From: Cadophora sp. MPI-SDFR-AT-0126
Lineage: Eukaryota; Ascomycota; Leotiomycetes; Helotiales; Ploettnerulaceae
Direction of reading: 5' to 3'
Assembly: GCA_020747065.1 (NCBI GenBank)
Contig: JAGMVK010000003.1
Span: forward strand, 3,286,001-3,350,000
DNA length: 64,000 nucleotides
Shown: piece by piece, positions 23,690 to 35,122 of the stretch
How the letters are laid out: every line of letters begins with the position of its first letter
How positions within the stretch are numbered: position 1 is the stretch's first letter
Translations under genes and position numbers: made by a program
The notes under the pieces: generated by a model
The model's input: only the letters and a program-made list of their open reading frames with translations
Databases searched by the model: none
What the model was told of the DNA's origin: nothing

Positions 23690-24510
23690 GGTGATGTTGT
23701 TGTTGTGTGGCTATCGGTTGAGAGGCAGGGGAATGATTACAAGACGACGAGAAGCGCCTCCGCTTTAAGAACTTTGTGCACCAGCTTATGAATCTAGGAC
23801 TAGCCCATGTAAGACTACTGGGGGTAACTGGGCCCGGTCAAAGCTTACATTCACCACTAGATTCATTTCGACCACAAAGATTGACTTCCAGTCAGTGTTT
23901 TCCCGGAAAACTCACCTTCAACGTCTTCTCCTACTCACTGTTTGAGATCTAAGTTTTATGTGTACTAGTATCGATGTCATCAAATCGGTTGAGTACATCA
24001 ACTACAAGACTCTACAACCGACTTTGAGTTGTAACAGTGACACCCTCGGAATTGGAATGGTGGTCAGGATTGCGAATCGGTGATTTTGGCCTATATTTAG
24101 CACCACAAAGCGGGACTCACATGATGGCTAGAATGACTTAAAATGAAAATGACAAATTGATGAGGTTGTAGAGAAAATTCGCGATGGAAGCTTCGAAATT
24201 TTGCGAGTGATTGAGGACGGTCCTTAAAAGTATGTCCTAAGCGAGGCGCTGGTTCTTTATTTACCAGGACTGCACCGAGTCTCAGACTCTCGTTTATTTC
24301 TTCCCGATCGCAACCTCTCAAGCTAAGCAGTGCTCACACTGTTTCTTTCGCCTTCGTCGCCCCCTTCCCAAGCCTGTATTTAGATTTACTTGCTTACCTG
24401 ATACACTGCTATATCGATCTGCTGTCCTAAAAACTTGGTCAGTATCACTCTCTGCGGTGAATCACGTCTGCTGACCTACTTTGAGAACCGGTCAGTAAGA
24501 TTTGCTCAAA
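23690..24510. promoter_or_regulatory. Divergent promoter region of coiled-coil genes H and G
   Basis: 821 bp between the start codons of two divergent family members. No defined site was recognised. Confidence 0.4.
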
Positions 24511-26038
24511 ATGAACCAGCTGGGAGGATCCAAGATTAAGGTTACTACGTCCGAAAAGAAAGACAATACAGTGGACAATGATCAGCCCGGAACTCCTTCT
24601 TCTACTTACCCGCCATTCGTTCGACCACATCCCATTGCCAAGAAAAGCAAGAAAGACGTCGTAATCGCAACACTCACAAATACAAACGATGCCGACCTCC
24701 CTCCCCCAACTAAGAAGACGAAGGTCGACAAGCCAGAGCTCCAAGCTAGAAACGTTAAGACCGTCAGCCCCTACTTGGTCGAGATCGAAAGATTGAAGGG
24801 ACAACATATTGCCGAGCTTAAAAAGTTGAAGGAAGAGTATAGAGCCGAAGTTGAGAAGCTCAAGGATCGAGACCAAGAACTCAAGTATAGCAAGCAATTT
24901 GGGCAAGTGAACGAGGTATATCAAGCTGAGATCGACAATTTGAAGAAAGAAAATGAAGGGCTGAAGCACACCATCGAAACTCTAAAGTCAGAGATCAGAG
25001 TTCAAGAGCACTTGGTCCAGGTTGGGGCAGCCGTACGGGGTCGTTGGTTCGAGTTTGCAAAGAGCAGTGCCGGGATTGGCCAACCTGTCACAGCAATTGT
25101 TGAGGCAGGAGAAAGAGCAATCATCCGCGCCAACATTCGTGCTGACTTGGCCATGCTGCAACTGGGCTATGCTTCTCTTCCTTCCGGTAAGTTGGCCGCA
25201 TAGAAATAAAGTCGTTCCTCGCCCCAGTCGCTCCGAAGTCTAATATGCTGCGACAAAATGGCTGTTTCAATGGTAAATTGCTAACATCGCTAAAATAGTC
25301 CAAGCTGCGCAAGCCGCCACTGGACACTTCGATGCCGACAACATGTACAAGGATGGCTATTTCAAGGAACTATATACTATGAGCTTCAGTGAATTTGCCG
25401 AGCATCTCAACGAGAACTTCTGCTCCTATCCGCTGAAGAAGCTGGAGATATGCGAGATGTCCGGAACAATGACAAGCCTCGCGGGTTACGCACCTTCTCA
25501 TAAATATGATGACAAGAGTCTCTTGTAAGTTCCAGGATCGAATAATTGCCTTGACTTTAAGCATCTGCAAGTAGATCGTTCTGTTGGGAAATGCATTCTG
25601 TCTTTTTGGGTCTTTGAGTTCAAAGTACTGACATTCTCTTTCTTTTTCAGGAACGAATTTCAGGCCTTGATGATCAGTGCGAACGAGGAGTGGGCTAAGC
25701 ACATCTGCCACCTCTGGCCTGATCACCAACGACGTCTCAATACTGCAAACAACTGGCCACCATTGGAAATGATTGTCCGAGACATGAGAAGCATCGTCGA
25801 AGAGATTGCTGATGGCGTTCATGTCAATACCCCCGCAACTCCCAAGTCATCCGCAGCCAAGAAGAAGAACCCAACAGACTCGCCTTTCTTCGACAGCATG
25901 AGCAGCAGCGTTACGCCCAAGGTCAGTGGCTTGATTTCTACGGGACCAGCTGCGTCGGCTTCAGTTTCTTGGAACTCAGCTGCTTCAAACAAATCCATGT
26001 CAGGCGGAGCTAAAAACGCCGCGCTCAAGTCCACTTGA
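24511..26038 (+). CDS. Coiled-coil family protein G (429 aa)
   Basis: Exons 24511-25186, 25299-25524 and 25651-26038. The start is the ATG of MNQLGGSKIK. The N-terminus is basic, Ser/Thr/Pro rich and probably disordered (to about 80). A coiled coil runs from about 85 to 165. The module then opens with QEHLVQVGAAVRGRWFEFAK, a clear G-x-x-h-R-x-R match. The core reads RANIRADLAMLQLGY, with Ala-Asn in place of Gly-Asn and no His, so a catalytic role for that His cannot be general. KELYTMSFSEF sits at the YGVSP position. The C-terminal about 60 residues are Ser/Ala/Lys rich and low complexity (after VHVNTPATPK). No known function. Confidence 0.8.
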
Positions 26039-26885
26039 AAGTCGGTTATCTATTGGGAGACTGCTAACATGATTTTGCTTGCTGCAGAGTTGATTTGAAT
26101 TGGGTTCGTTCAGAAAGTCCAGGTCCATTATTTGACATTATGACATACGATGGCTATGCAAATACTTGCGATGCCTTGAGTATGGAGGATTGGGTTAAGC
26201 AAGCTGATGGAAGACTTGAAGCCCCCTGCCTGCATTGCTGCTTATTGGCGTTGAGAGAGCCTGAAATCTTAGAATAGTGATGACATCTGATTTCGGGCGC
26301 ATTGCATACATAAGTTGACTTCGATGCTCTCATGATTTCCAAATTTTATGCTAGAATGTGTCGGCCCCGTCAACCAATCACGAAATTTGGCAGTGAATGG
26401 ACATCCCAGCCTCTCACATGCAGAAATTGGGCACAGCATCGGAATGAAAGGTCAGTACAATGTATGTCTAACGAGAGAAACTTCCTCTCCTTTCTAATAC
26501 GCTGTATGACAGGAAAAACTACAACTTTCTATGGCAACCGTCTAGTCCTATGTGCCGCTCAGAAACTACTCCTGAATGCATAGATGGTTTCGTCCTGGAA
26601 AACATAAATCAGGGAGGGGAGGCTGTCGTTCATTATTGACGACATGGCGAGCAGTAAGCCTCGAAGGAACGGGCAGATGTGCTAGATCAAACCACCGAGC
26701 GGCAGGAGGACGTCCCAAGAGCTGGCACCGATAATACACCCGCCCATAGCCCCACCGCTTTGCTTCCCAAAGGATATCTCCATTGGAATGTGATCCCTCA
26801 AGACGTCTGGAACTTCAAGTGAGCCCCACCAACGAAGCAATACGGCGAGTCTCTGAAAGGTAACTCCTCCAGTTTGTTTTCGATT
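26039..26885. other. Intergenic region
   Basis: About 850 bp between the convergent genes G and the Faf1-like factor. Short frames only; nothing recognised. Confidence 0.45.
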
Positions 26886-27799
26886 TCACCCACGCTTTCC
26901 CTTTCCTCGTCCACCACCTCCTCTACCACCTCTGCCTCTCGTACTGGGAGTTCGTTTTGGCCCTTCGATGTCATATATATCCTTCTTGCTCAGTGTTAAA
27001 GTTCCTCCGGAGAACCTTCCCACACCAGGCGCACCAATTCCTCTGTCTCTCTTCCCGGCGCTACTCTTTTTTGCCATTTTGGCTCTCTCCAGTATGATAC
27101 CGTTCTCTCTAGCTTCAGATCTTCTCTTCGTCTCTTTCTCACTTTGCTTGGATATGATACCCTTCCTGTGCGACATTGGCATCTTCTCTTGCCTCAATAT
27201 CGACTCCTTAGATCCTAATGCCTGTAATCGGAGATCATTTGCCTTGTGACGGTTGTTCCCGCTGATTGTTGGATTCTTGGAGGATTCTAAGAGGTGCGAC
27301 TCGGCAAGCAGTCGTTGGAGTGCGAGGTCTTTCTTGAGGTTGGCTGCTTCCGAGGCATCTTCGTCGTCTATCTTGCCCCCAGAGGCGTCTCGAAGTGAAA
27401 TGGTTGGGACATTCCTAGGGATTTTGGAACTCTATGCAAACTGTGAGCACATGTAACAAGATGCGAAATGGGAACAAATACCATAAAGGACTTTAGCTCT
27501 TCCTTCGACATAGCTGCCATTCCGGACAACGCATCTCTGTGCTCCACTACTTGTATGCCATTTTCCTCGCTCTCTGATATACCGTCCCAATCCGAATTCT
27601 CTTCCGATTCTTCCTGGGGTGCCTCTTCCATAACAATGTCCTTCTTCACCACTGGGAGGGGTTTGAACTGCGCCTCGAAATGCCGCCGAAAGATCTCCTG
27701 CGCGTCCAATTGTTCTGGCTCTGCATCCTCACTCTCTGCTCTGTGAGCTGGCTCTTTCCTATATGCCGCCCTCTTGCGTTTCCCCAGCGTCGTAGACAT
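26886..27799 (-). CDS. Faf1/C1orf131-like 40S ribosome biogenesis factor
   Basis: Minus-strand exons 27799-27482 and 27431-26886 give 287 aa. The N-terminus has a basic nuclear-type stretch (GKRKRAAYRK), then an acidic middle (EESEENSDWDGISESEENG). The C-terminal half is Lys/Arg rich and contains GVGRFSGGTLTLSKKDI, which I recognise as the conserved C-terminal element of yeast Faf1 and human C1orf131. It ends in an RGG-type glycine/arginine tail. Family members are nucleolar and needed for 18S rRNA maturation in early 40S assembly. The identity rests mainly on that one block and on overall composition. Divergent from HIS6 with 167 bp between starts. Confidence 0.7.
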
Positions 27800-27966
27800 C
27801 TTGTCCAGCCCTGGTGTTGAAGGTTTTGACTTGCGAATTGTTGCCAGGAAATAGATCCAGGTGTCGCAGAACTAATAATTATTGATCCGATGTTTAACCG
27901 GCTGGACTTTTACCCCTCCACCGCTTTAGGAATTCCGTTTTCGACCCAACATCAACGTCTTCAATC

Positions 27967-28860
27967 ATGACAAAATTTCGACCTTGCATAGACCTGCATT
28001 CAGGACAAGTCAAGCAGATTGTTGGAGGAACACTGACTACGACATCTTCGGATCTCAAGACCAATTATGTTTCGAAGCTTCCTGCGAGGCACTTTGCACA
28101 ACTTTACAAGGACAATGACCTGGAGGGGGCGCATGTTATAATGCTGGGTCCCGGCAATGAGGAAGCTGCCAAAGAAGCTTTGGCGACATGGAAGGGCGGT
28201 CTGCAAGTCGGTGGAGGCATAAATGACAAGAATGCGAAGCAATGGATTGATTGGGGAGCAGACAAGGTCGGTCGACTTCACCATGAGGAAGACGAGGGGT
28301 TGGGATGATTTACTAAGATGCTGGCAGGTCATCATTACATCTTTCCTTTTCCCGTCGGGGAAGTTCTCTCAAGAACATCTCGACCTGGTCCTTGCAGCTC
28401 TTGGAGGCGATAAAGAGAAGTTAGTCATTGACTTGAGCTGCCGACGAAAGGGTGATACTTGGTTCGTTGCTATGAATAAGTGGCAGACCATCACTGATAT
28501 GGAAGTGAATGAAGGTAATATCTCAGCTTCTAATCTATTGATCCTCCCAATTTTTGACACTCTTTAGCATCTATCAAATCACTCGAAGAATACTGCTCCG
28601 AATTCCTCATCCACGCCGCCGACAACGAAGGTCTTCAAAAAGGAGTCGATGAGAAGCTTGTGGGGAAATTGGCAGAGTGGTGCAGCATCCCAGTCACATA
28701 TGCTGGAGGAGGGAGGAATCTTCAAGACCTGGACCATGTCAAAACTCTGAGTGGCACTCGTGTTGACCTCACCATTGGAAGCGCTCTCGATATTTTCGGC
28801 GGATCTGGAGTCACTTTCGAAGAGTGTGTTGCGTGGAATCGGAGCCAACCACGACGGTAA
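27967..28860 (+). CDS. HIS6: Phosphoribosylformimino-AICAR-P isomerase (histidine biosynthesis)
   Basis: Exons 27967-28266, 28328-28514 and 28568-28860 give 259 aa, very close to the usual length of the fungal enzyme. It is a cytosolic (beta/alpha)8 barrel that performs the Amadori isomerisation of ProFAR to PRFAR, the fourth step in histidine synthesis. The first catalytic Asp is in [17 protein letters not shown] (about residue 9), and the second in [12 protein letters not shown] (about 135). Phosphate-binding loops are QVGGGIND and [12 protein letters not shown], with the final [11 protein letters not shown]. Both splice junctions restore these motifs exactly. A housekeeping gene lying inside the run of coiled-coil family genes. 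Confidence 0.96.
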
Positions 28861-28931
28861 AGCTTTGCAATTTACCTATCAATGACAAGATTCGTTCTCC
28901 ATGACTAGTACGACGCGAGGGCAACCATCTA

Positions 28932-30107
28932 GTGGTCATCATGGGCCTTCCAGTCGGCCACCATGTTCGGAGTCAATTGGGACTTTCGTGTTCCTTGCAT
29001 TCTTTAACATCGACGTCAGAAGAAGTCAATTCAACTGCGATATCCAGGAGGCAGAAACCAAATAATTTGACCGTATCCATGTCCATTTACGATATCTCAA
29101 ATCGAAAATGGCTGCGAAATCGTCAAGATTGGAGACAGAAGGTTGCAAGTGGCAGCCCTGAAGTTTGTGAACTGCCAAAGAGTTCCAATACAGATTATGA
29201 CAACAAAGTGCAACATCAAAAGCCGCTGTCATTGAAGCAGTTCACATGCTGGGAGCTGGCCTGGCACCTCGCAATTTCGGAAGCTCGAATGGGCCATATC
29301 GAGGTGCAAGTTCGAAATGCTCGGATGTACATTGGAAAGAAAGATGGACGGATATCTCGCCCAAAGAAGCGTCTCAAGCAAGAGTCGAGCGTTGGGTATG
29401 GGGTCTTTGGCGACAATATCACAAGAGCTAGCGATTCTCTCCAGGAAGAGCTTGAGAAATTGGTCAGACAAATGATGGTTCTCATGAAGTCCAATGCCGA
29501 ACTTACCAAATGCAATGCGGAGCTCACAAAATCGAATGCAGAGCTTAGAGAATGCTTGAAGAGATCTGCGTTGGAGAAGAATGTCGTTGTGCAGCAGATA
29601 GTGAGAGAAAGTCTCTCCAATATGGCAGATCGCACCAATCCACTCTACGTTGTCGGAATTGCGATTAGGAAGCGCTACCTAGAGAACTCCACATCTTTCT
29701 CCAGGAACAAAGAGACGGTGCTTGCAGGCAATGAAGCTGCACACAATGGGGATGCGCTCTCTGATGCAATATTGTACCACCCACATGAAGCCCATCGCCG
29801 AAAAGATGAGATAACTTACTCAAATGTCTATGGAGTCTCTCCTCGTACAATTTGGGTCAATCGTCACTGCAAGCCATTCGTGCAACTGGTTACTTGGTAC
29901 GGAACTGTCAAGCGATGGCACCCCCACAACTTTTCTTGCACACAATTCGCGAGGGCATGGCCTGCGGACTTCTTTGAAAAGTATTTAGAAGCAGTACCTC
30001 AGGTTGTCCAGGCAGACTTTGCGGATGGAAAGAAGGACGATCTCATCAAGATTCTCGAGGCAAAATATTCCATTGAAGTGAAGGAAAATAGAAGCAAATA
30101 CCGTTGA
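28932..30107 (+). CDS. Coiled-coil family protein D (342-391 aa)
   Basis: The frame is open from the ATG at 28932 (391 aa), but the first 49 residues look like untranslated sequence. The ATG at 29079 (MSIYDISNRKW, 342 aa) is a plausible true start. A short coiled coil includes the near-perfect repeats NAELTKCNAELTKSNAELRE. The family module follows: NPLYVVGIAIRKRYLE (full P-hh-x-h-G-x-x-h-R-x-R signature), LAGNEAAHNGDALSDAILY, and SNVYGVSPRTIW. It is one of the four copies with the complete GN-x-A-A-H or A-S-H core. The stop lies after a basic, helical tail. It starts 72 bp (or 218 bp) after HIS6 on the same strand. Function unknown. Confidence 0.8.
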   Translation: MVIMGLPVGHHVRSQLGLSCSLHSLTSTSEEVNSTAISRRQKPNNLTVSMSIYDISNRKWLRNRQDWRQKVASGSPEVCELPKSSNTDYDNKVQHQKPLSLKQFTCWELAWHLAISEARMGHIEVQVRNARMYIGKKDGRISRPKKRLKQESSVGYGVFGDNITRASDSLQEELEKLVRQMMVLMKSNAELTKCNAELTKSNAELRECLKRSALEKNVVVQQIVRESLSNMADRTNPLYVVGIAIRKRYLENSTSFSRNKETVLAGNEAAHNGDALSDAILYHPHEAHRRKDEITYSNVYGVSPRTIWVNRHCKPFVQLVTWYGTVKRWHPHNFSCTQFARAWPADFFEKYLEAVPQVVQADFADGKKDDLIKILEAKYSIEVKENRSKYR

Positions 30108-32847
30108 AACATTTAAATGGGGTCGGGACGTGGAGGAATCCTATTTCTAATGTCTATTCACCAATAGAATCGCTTTGTGGAACGTTGAACGTGCCACTCT
30201 CATGCAATCCCATTCCTCTTTATCTCGAAACGAAAGTGGTCCTTATTTGAATGTGTTCTGGGCCATTTCCCTTCCCTCTTAACAGACACAGATCCTCGAA
30301 TTTGAATGTCCAGCGTGTCTTCAGTACAATGAAGCAGACCTACATGCTAGAAGAAAAATGTGGCTAGTGCCTAGATCGCTCCACTTGCCAGAAACAGCTG
30401 TTTGTCAACAACTCGCACCTTCCCTTCAAACCCTCATCACGCTCAGGACGCAAGCATAACTTTGAGTTGAGTCTCACTACATCACTCGACGATATTGACT
30501 TTAAATATAGGACCTAAGCTTGACGTCTTGATGCTAATTTAATACTTCGATGCCAGGCTTAATTTGAACAGTGCTCTTTCCTTCCCACCGGCAAGGATCA
30601 CCTTCAAAATTTAGCACATCGCAAACGAGACTCAAATCATTCTTTCGATGCGATCTACCAGATTCAAATTTGTGGTCAAGTGAGCGACTATGAAATCCTC
30701 TATACTCTGCTGGAGATCTTCTACTGTACAGTTCATCGAAAAGGTTGATAATCAGCTACTTCGGGTTCTCGTCATCCTACGAGACAATTATGCCAAACCC
30801 CTTCTCCCAGCTTCCGCGACAATGAACCAATTCACGCCTCGAAGAACCTATCGTTCGCTCCAGGACAACTAGAGATCATTGAAGACGAAGTCAAGGCAAT
30901 GGCCAAGTTATTACTCTACCAGAATATTCGCGAGCTAGATATGGAGAACCGCAGAACCTTTCAGATATTCTTGTTAGCATATCATGAAAGCTAGGAAGCT
31001 AGGAGTTGGATAACAACATATGCAGCATTCGAAATAGCCTGAATGGCGATTATGCTACGGCAGGTGACATTCTGAGGATCATGCTCGAGCATCTTGTGCA
31101 GTAAAAGTTGACAGCCACTGACTTGAACGGGGCCGATAAAGAAATACTGAAGACGCCTATGAGATTGAGAGCGGGGCTGGAATTCGTGGGTTCAGGATCC
31201 TCCAGAGTTCTGTGCGAAGACAGACCGTTGAAGCGCGGGGAAGAGGACGCAACAGGAACGGAGGACAGCGAGAACGACCACATGTGATAAAGCTTCTTCC
31301 CCTCCTTCATTCCCAGAAGAACCCGCGATACACGCCTTATTCTTAGGATACGAGAGTGCACAGAGGTAATCACGAGATTATCGAGAGTTTGATGAACCGC
31401 GCAAATGTGACAGCACATAAAGAGATTATTCTGGCGGATGCTTACCAATTGTACATCACTCCGGACACGGCAGATCCCGAGTGTAACCAACATGTCTATG
31501 TGCTAGAAGGCAAATTCGTTAAGGTATAGTGTTGTCATGAAGTGATCCTCGATGCTGCTGATGATCATCTCAACATCCTGGATGATCACGTGCGGAGTGG
31601 GAAGGAGCCTTTAAAGGGCACGATATCTTCCAGTTTCTAGTTCAGTACCGAGAGCTCTTGTAGGAGTGGCACAATTATTGGCCCCATAAGATTTTATCTT
31701 AGTGCTCGCAGGCATGGGGAGTAACGTGACATTCAAGGGTTCTGGCACAGGATTGAAGAGTGTGGGGGAAGTAACATCGAATATTAACCTACCACGACCA
31801 AACGTGCGAGCGTGAGGCATCTGTGAGAGTGGCCAATCTTCAATTCAAAAGGCGATAAATAGAAACATCTTAGGATGATGCCTTGTTCGCACTTGGAGGC
31901 TATGTCGATTGCATATCCTAGAGTATTCAGGTAACCTGCTCGCGGCATTCGTCTGATAGAGCTACTCATGCCTTCAACTTAGAGTTCAATAAGATCAGCT
32001 CTAGGTAAACTTATTGGGTCCTTACTATTCTAAAGAAATGGCCTCTGCTCTGAATGAAAGGCGTCAAATAGGTGGCTTGGAATGTCTTCCATGACACCAA
32101 TGTAAACAAATGATTCAGGGCTGCTCATCCCTTTCTCAAGCAGAATTTTGGGATTGTAATAGTCATAGATATTCCCGTACTATATCATCTAGCCTCCATA
32201 AACCTGTATATTCTGACTGAGTCGTTGCTCGTCCCTATTCCCCTGTCGGTGGTATTGTCCATCGAGTTGCCATTGTCCTTGAAATCTTGTCCTCGCTTAG
32301 AAATATTTAGCGTCACCTACTCCAAGTCCTTCAGCTTCCCCTCGCTTTCTCTCTTTTTCCCTTTGTTTAAGTCTCGTCAACATCACCGAAAGATCCCAGC
32401 ACAATCCAGATCACTTCTATCCTTCATTACCTGACAAGCAATCTCAATTGCAACCTCACTCAACGTCTCCGGTGAGTCCCGTTACCCTCGAACGCAACAC
32501 CGGTCGCACAACGCGTCGCTATCGTTGGAGGCCCTTCCACGCCCGAACCTACAACTCACTAAAGCCTGTCCAGGACCACCGCGCAAGATTTCACTGCTAC
32601 GGCAGCACCATCAATTACAAATCGCAGATATCTGTCTTTGTCTCTGTATGTTCCTTCCCCAAGCTCTTATTCTCGGGACCCACTTCCCCAGTTCCCAGAA
32701 GTTCACTCTCCACTGCCCACCTTCCATTACTGTTCATTATCCACAGCTACCAGATGTCACCTTCTCGGGACTTGTTATCATCCTGTACCTTCTCTCGCAG
32801 ATCATCAACTGACAGTAAACAGGACTTGAGACTTCATCGCACCTGCC
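30108..32847. other. 2.7 kb region containing a decayed gene
   Basis: No intact gene. Broken coding-like stretches on the plus strand between about 30.69 and 31.62 kb look like a decayed member of the coiled-coil family. The rest, including pyrimidine-rich DNA at about 32.3-32.8 kb ahead of gene F, shows nothing I can name. Confidence 0.5.
30690..31620 (+). pseudogene. Decayed coiled-coil family copy
   Basis: Coding-like fragments in changing plus-strand frames are separated by stops. At about 30.87-30.99 kb there is a helical, charged segment (EDEVKAMAKLLLYQNIRELD). At 31.0-31.3 kb another frame reads ELDNNICSIRNSLNGDYA and, after a stop, LKTPMRLRAGLEFVG. At 31391-31456 a frame reads NRANVTAHKEIILADAYQLY, which matches the family core GN-x-A-A-H...D-A-x-L-Y, with Ala-Asn as in gene G. 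The fragments cannot be joined without frame changes and stops, so I call it a relic. An antisense open frame of 147 codons over it is taken to be chance. Confidence 0.5.
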
Positions 32848-35122
32848 ATGTCGTCTTCAACCCACTCCACCGCCAATGGCCATTCAAAACCTGATACCTC
32901 CGTCTCTCGCCCAGTCACACCTACTGAATCAACTTCTATCTCTCCAAAAGTCTATACACCATCAAAAAACCCTCCAATTTCAAAGTCGCCCAAGGAATAC
33001 TTCTGCGAACAGGACATGGTTGAGGGACCATTAAGCAACGTTCTCGTGATTACACGTGGCTTCCGTGAGAACACTTACTATGAAGATCATTGCTCCCAAG
33101 ATCCAGAGAGAGATGAGGAGATGTACACTGAGAAGCTTGAGTAAGTACATTTCTCTGCTGTCCGTCCACAAATTCCAGAAACTGACGGCACCAGGCTCAT
33201 CAAGAAGCAAGTCCAGATCGAGAACATGGCTCGTGAGATTGAGCGCTTGACATTCAAAGAGGCTGAGTTTAAGAGCGTTCTCGATCCCTCCATAGCTAAT
33301 ATTGACATCCTTGAAAGACGATTCAATGAGCTGGCTGCTGCCTACCAGTCCAAGATGGCTGCCATTGGCGAGATCAAAGGTATACCAGATATACTTATCA
33401 TCACAAAGGATGTGTCGGCTGCTGCAATTCTCGAAACTCGTAAGACCCAGGCAAAGCTTACCAAGCTGGAGCTGGAGACAATGGAGAGCGAAATTGAGAT
33501 GCTTGAGGCACAAGTCCTGGTCGAGGCCGAAAAAGAATCCAACCATACCAATGTTTCCGACTTTGAAGCCACCCGGGACGAGCTCGCTGCATTGACTGCT
33601 GATATCGTTGCTCTCAAAACTGGGTACCAGAAGTCTCACCTGGCATGGGTCTCAAGATTCTCAACTGAAGAGAGCAGTCTGCAAACCAAGACCTCCAAGG
33701 ACGGTGGCAATGATACGCATACCAATGATGCCCTCACCAAGTTGGAAGAAGTATCTGCCGAAAACAAACTTTTGAAGGAACAAATCCAGGCCATGCTTGA
33801 CAAGCCAACCGCTCCATCTGACGACATTATTGCAGGCTTGAAACATACCATTGCAGCTGGCACAGCCCAGAACCAGGCCCAGACCTATGAGATCGAGTCT
33901 CTGAAGGCTATCATTTTAGCTGGCCAGGAACAAAACCAAGCCCAGGCTAACGAGCTCCACTCTTTACACTTACGAAACCAGGTACAAGCTAACGAGATCC
34001 AATCTTTCAAGGCTCAGAATGAAATGGACTTGCATATGAGCTTCAAAGTCAAAGACCTTGAAGATAAGGTTATGAGCCTGGAGAGCAAGCTTGAGATCAT
34101 GAAGCCTCTTGTAAGTTCACGCACTTGTTAATTTCCTGGAGACTCGTGTAACACCACTGACCCATTCAAGTACCGTGTTGGTCGTCAGGTCCGTTATCGA
34201 AATAATTATAGCATTCTTCGCAAGAAGCTCGACGGACAGAATGCCGATTGCAACTTGGACATGTATGAAGAAGGCTATCATGCTAGATTTGGCGGTCATG
34301 CTATTGCTGACTCCATGATGTATCATAGCCATGGCGGTGAGAAAACCTTTTTCCTGTTCCAACACATCCTTTGTCTAACGACACTTAGTTTTCGATGAGA
34401 TGGATCCTATGGGACTTTTTGAGAACAACTTTGAGATTCTTCACTACGGCATTACTGCTGAGATGGTTTGGGACCATCGTCATGATTTCACCATGCTCGC
34501 AGAAATCCTCGACATGGCTTCCAACATGAAGGCATACGGACCAAAGAAGAACACCACAATCAAGAGTGTCATTGATGGTGCCATTTATGTTGGTGGCGTT
34601 GATGTTGAGGGTACTAAGTGGGATACTGAGGAGTATGATGCCAATAACAAATTCGCACTGGTAAGTAATAGGCAGCCGATTATTTCCTCCTTTCAAATTA
34701 TAATTGAAGACTCTCCAGAGACATGCCTATCTCTTCCAAGACTTTTCTAGATGTAGAAATTGCTAATTCTCCGTTAACCTTCAGTTTGATTTCGGACATG
34801 CTGAGTTCAAGAAGCTCTTCATTAAGGTCATTTCGCGCGTCTTGCCCTACTATAAGACATTGGCAATCGCATCCGATGAGCAATTCAGACAGCACCAAGA
34901 ACTCGTTGATGCTTTCAATGCGATGTATACCATCTCCTCTGAGGTTGTCAAGAAGAATTACATTGCTCGACGCAAGGGAATTGAGGACACCTGGGGTGAG
35001 TCAAGACTCCACGCTCTATTGGCTTGCGAATACTGCTAATGATTGTAGATCAACCATGGGAGAATGCTTGGGAGGAGTGGGACGATTTGGTCCATGAGGC
35101 CATGATTCGCCAGATGTGCTGA
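32848..35122 (+). CDS. Coiled-coil family protein F (643 aa)
   Basis: Exons 32848-33140, 33195-34110, 34171-34336, 34389-34660, 34785-34995 and 35049-35122. A Ser/Thr/Pro-rich N-terminus (to about 50) precedes a coiled coil at about 95-400, which holds repeated Asn-Gln-x-Gln units (NQAQTYEIES, NQAQANELHS, NQVQANEIQS). The module starts exactly at an exon boundary with YRVGRQVRYRNNY, after MKP in the previous exon, so the P-L-Y-x-x-G-x-x-h-R-x-R signature is rebuilt by splicing. FGGHAIADSMMY is the core, lacking the GN but keeping D-x-x-x-Y, and LHYGITAEMVW is the YGVSP block. The end is acidic and Trp rich (DQPWENAWEEWDDL). The most intron-rich copy. Confidence 0.82.

Noticed and set aside
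24445..24969. 174-codon open frame antisense to coiled-coil gene G
   Set aside because: Charged coiled-coil genes (Glu/Lys codons) commonly give long antisense frames rich in Leu and Phe; the sense gene explains the DNA.
31050..31493. 147-codon minus-strand frame
   Set aside because: Lies over the decayed family copy; its peptide has no motif, while the plus strand carries family-like blocks.
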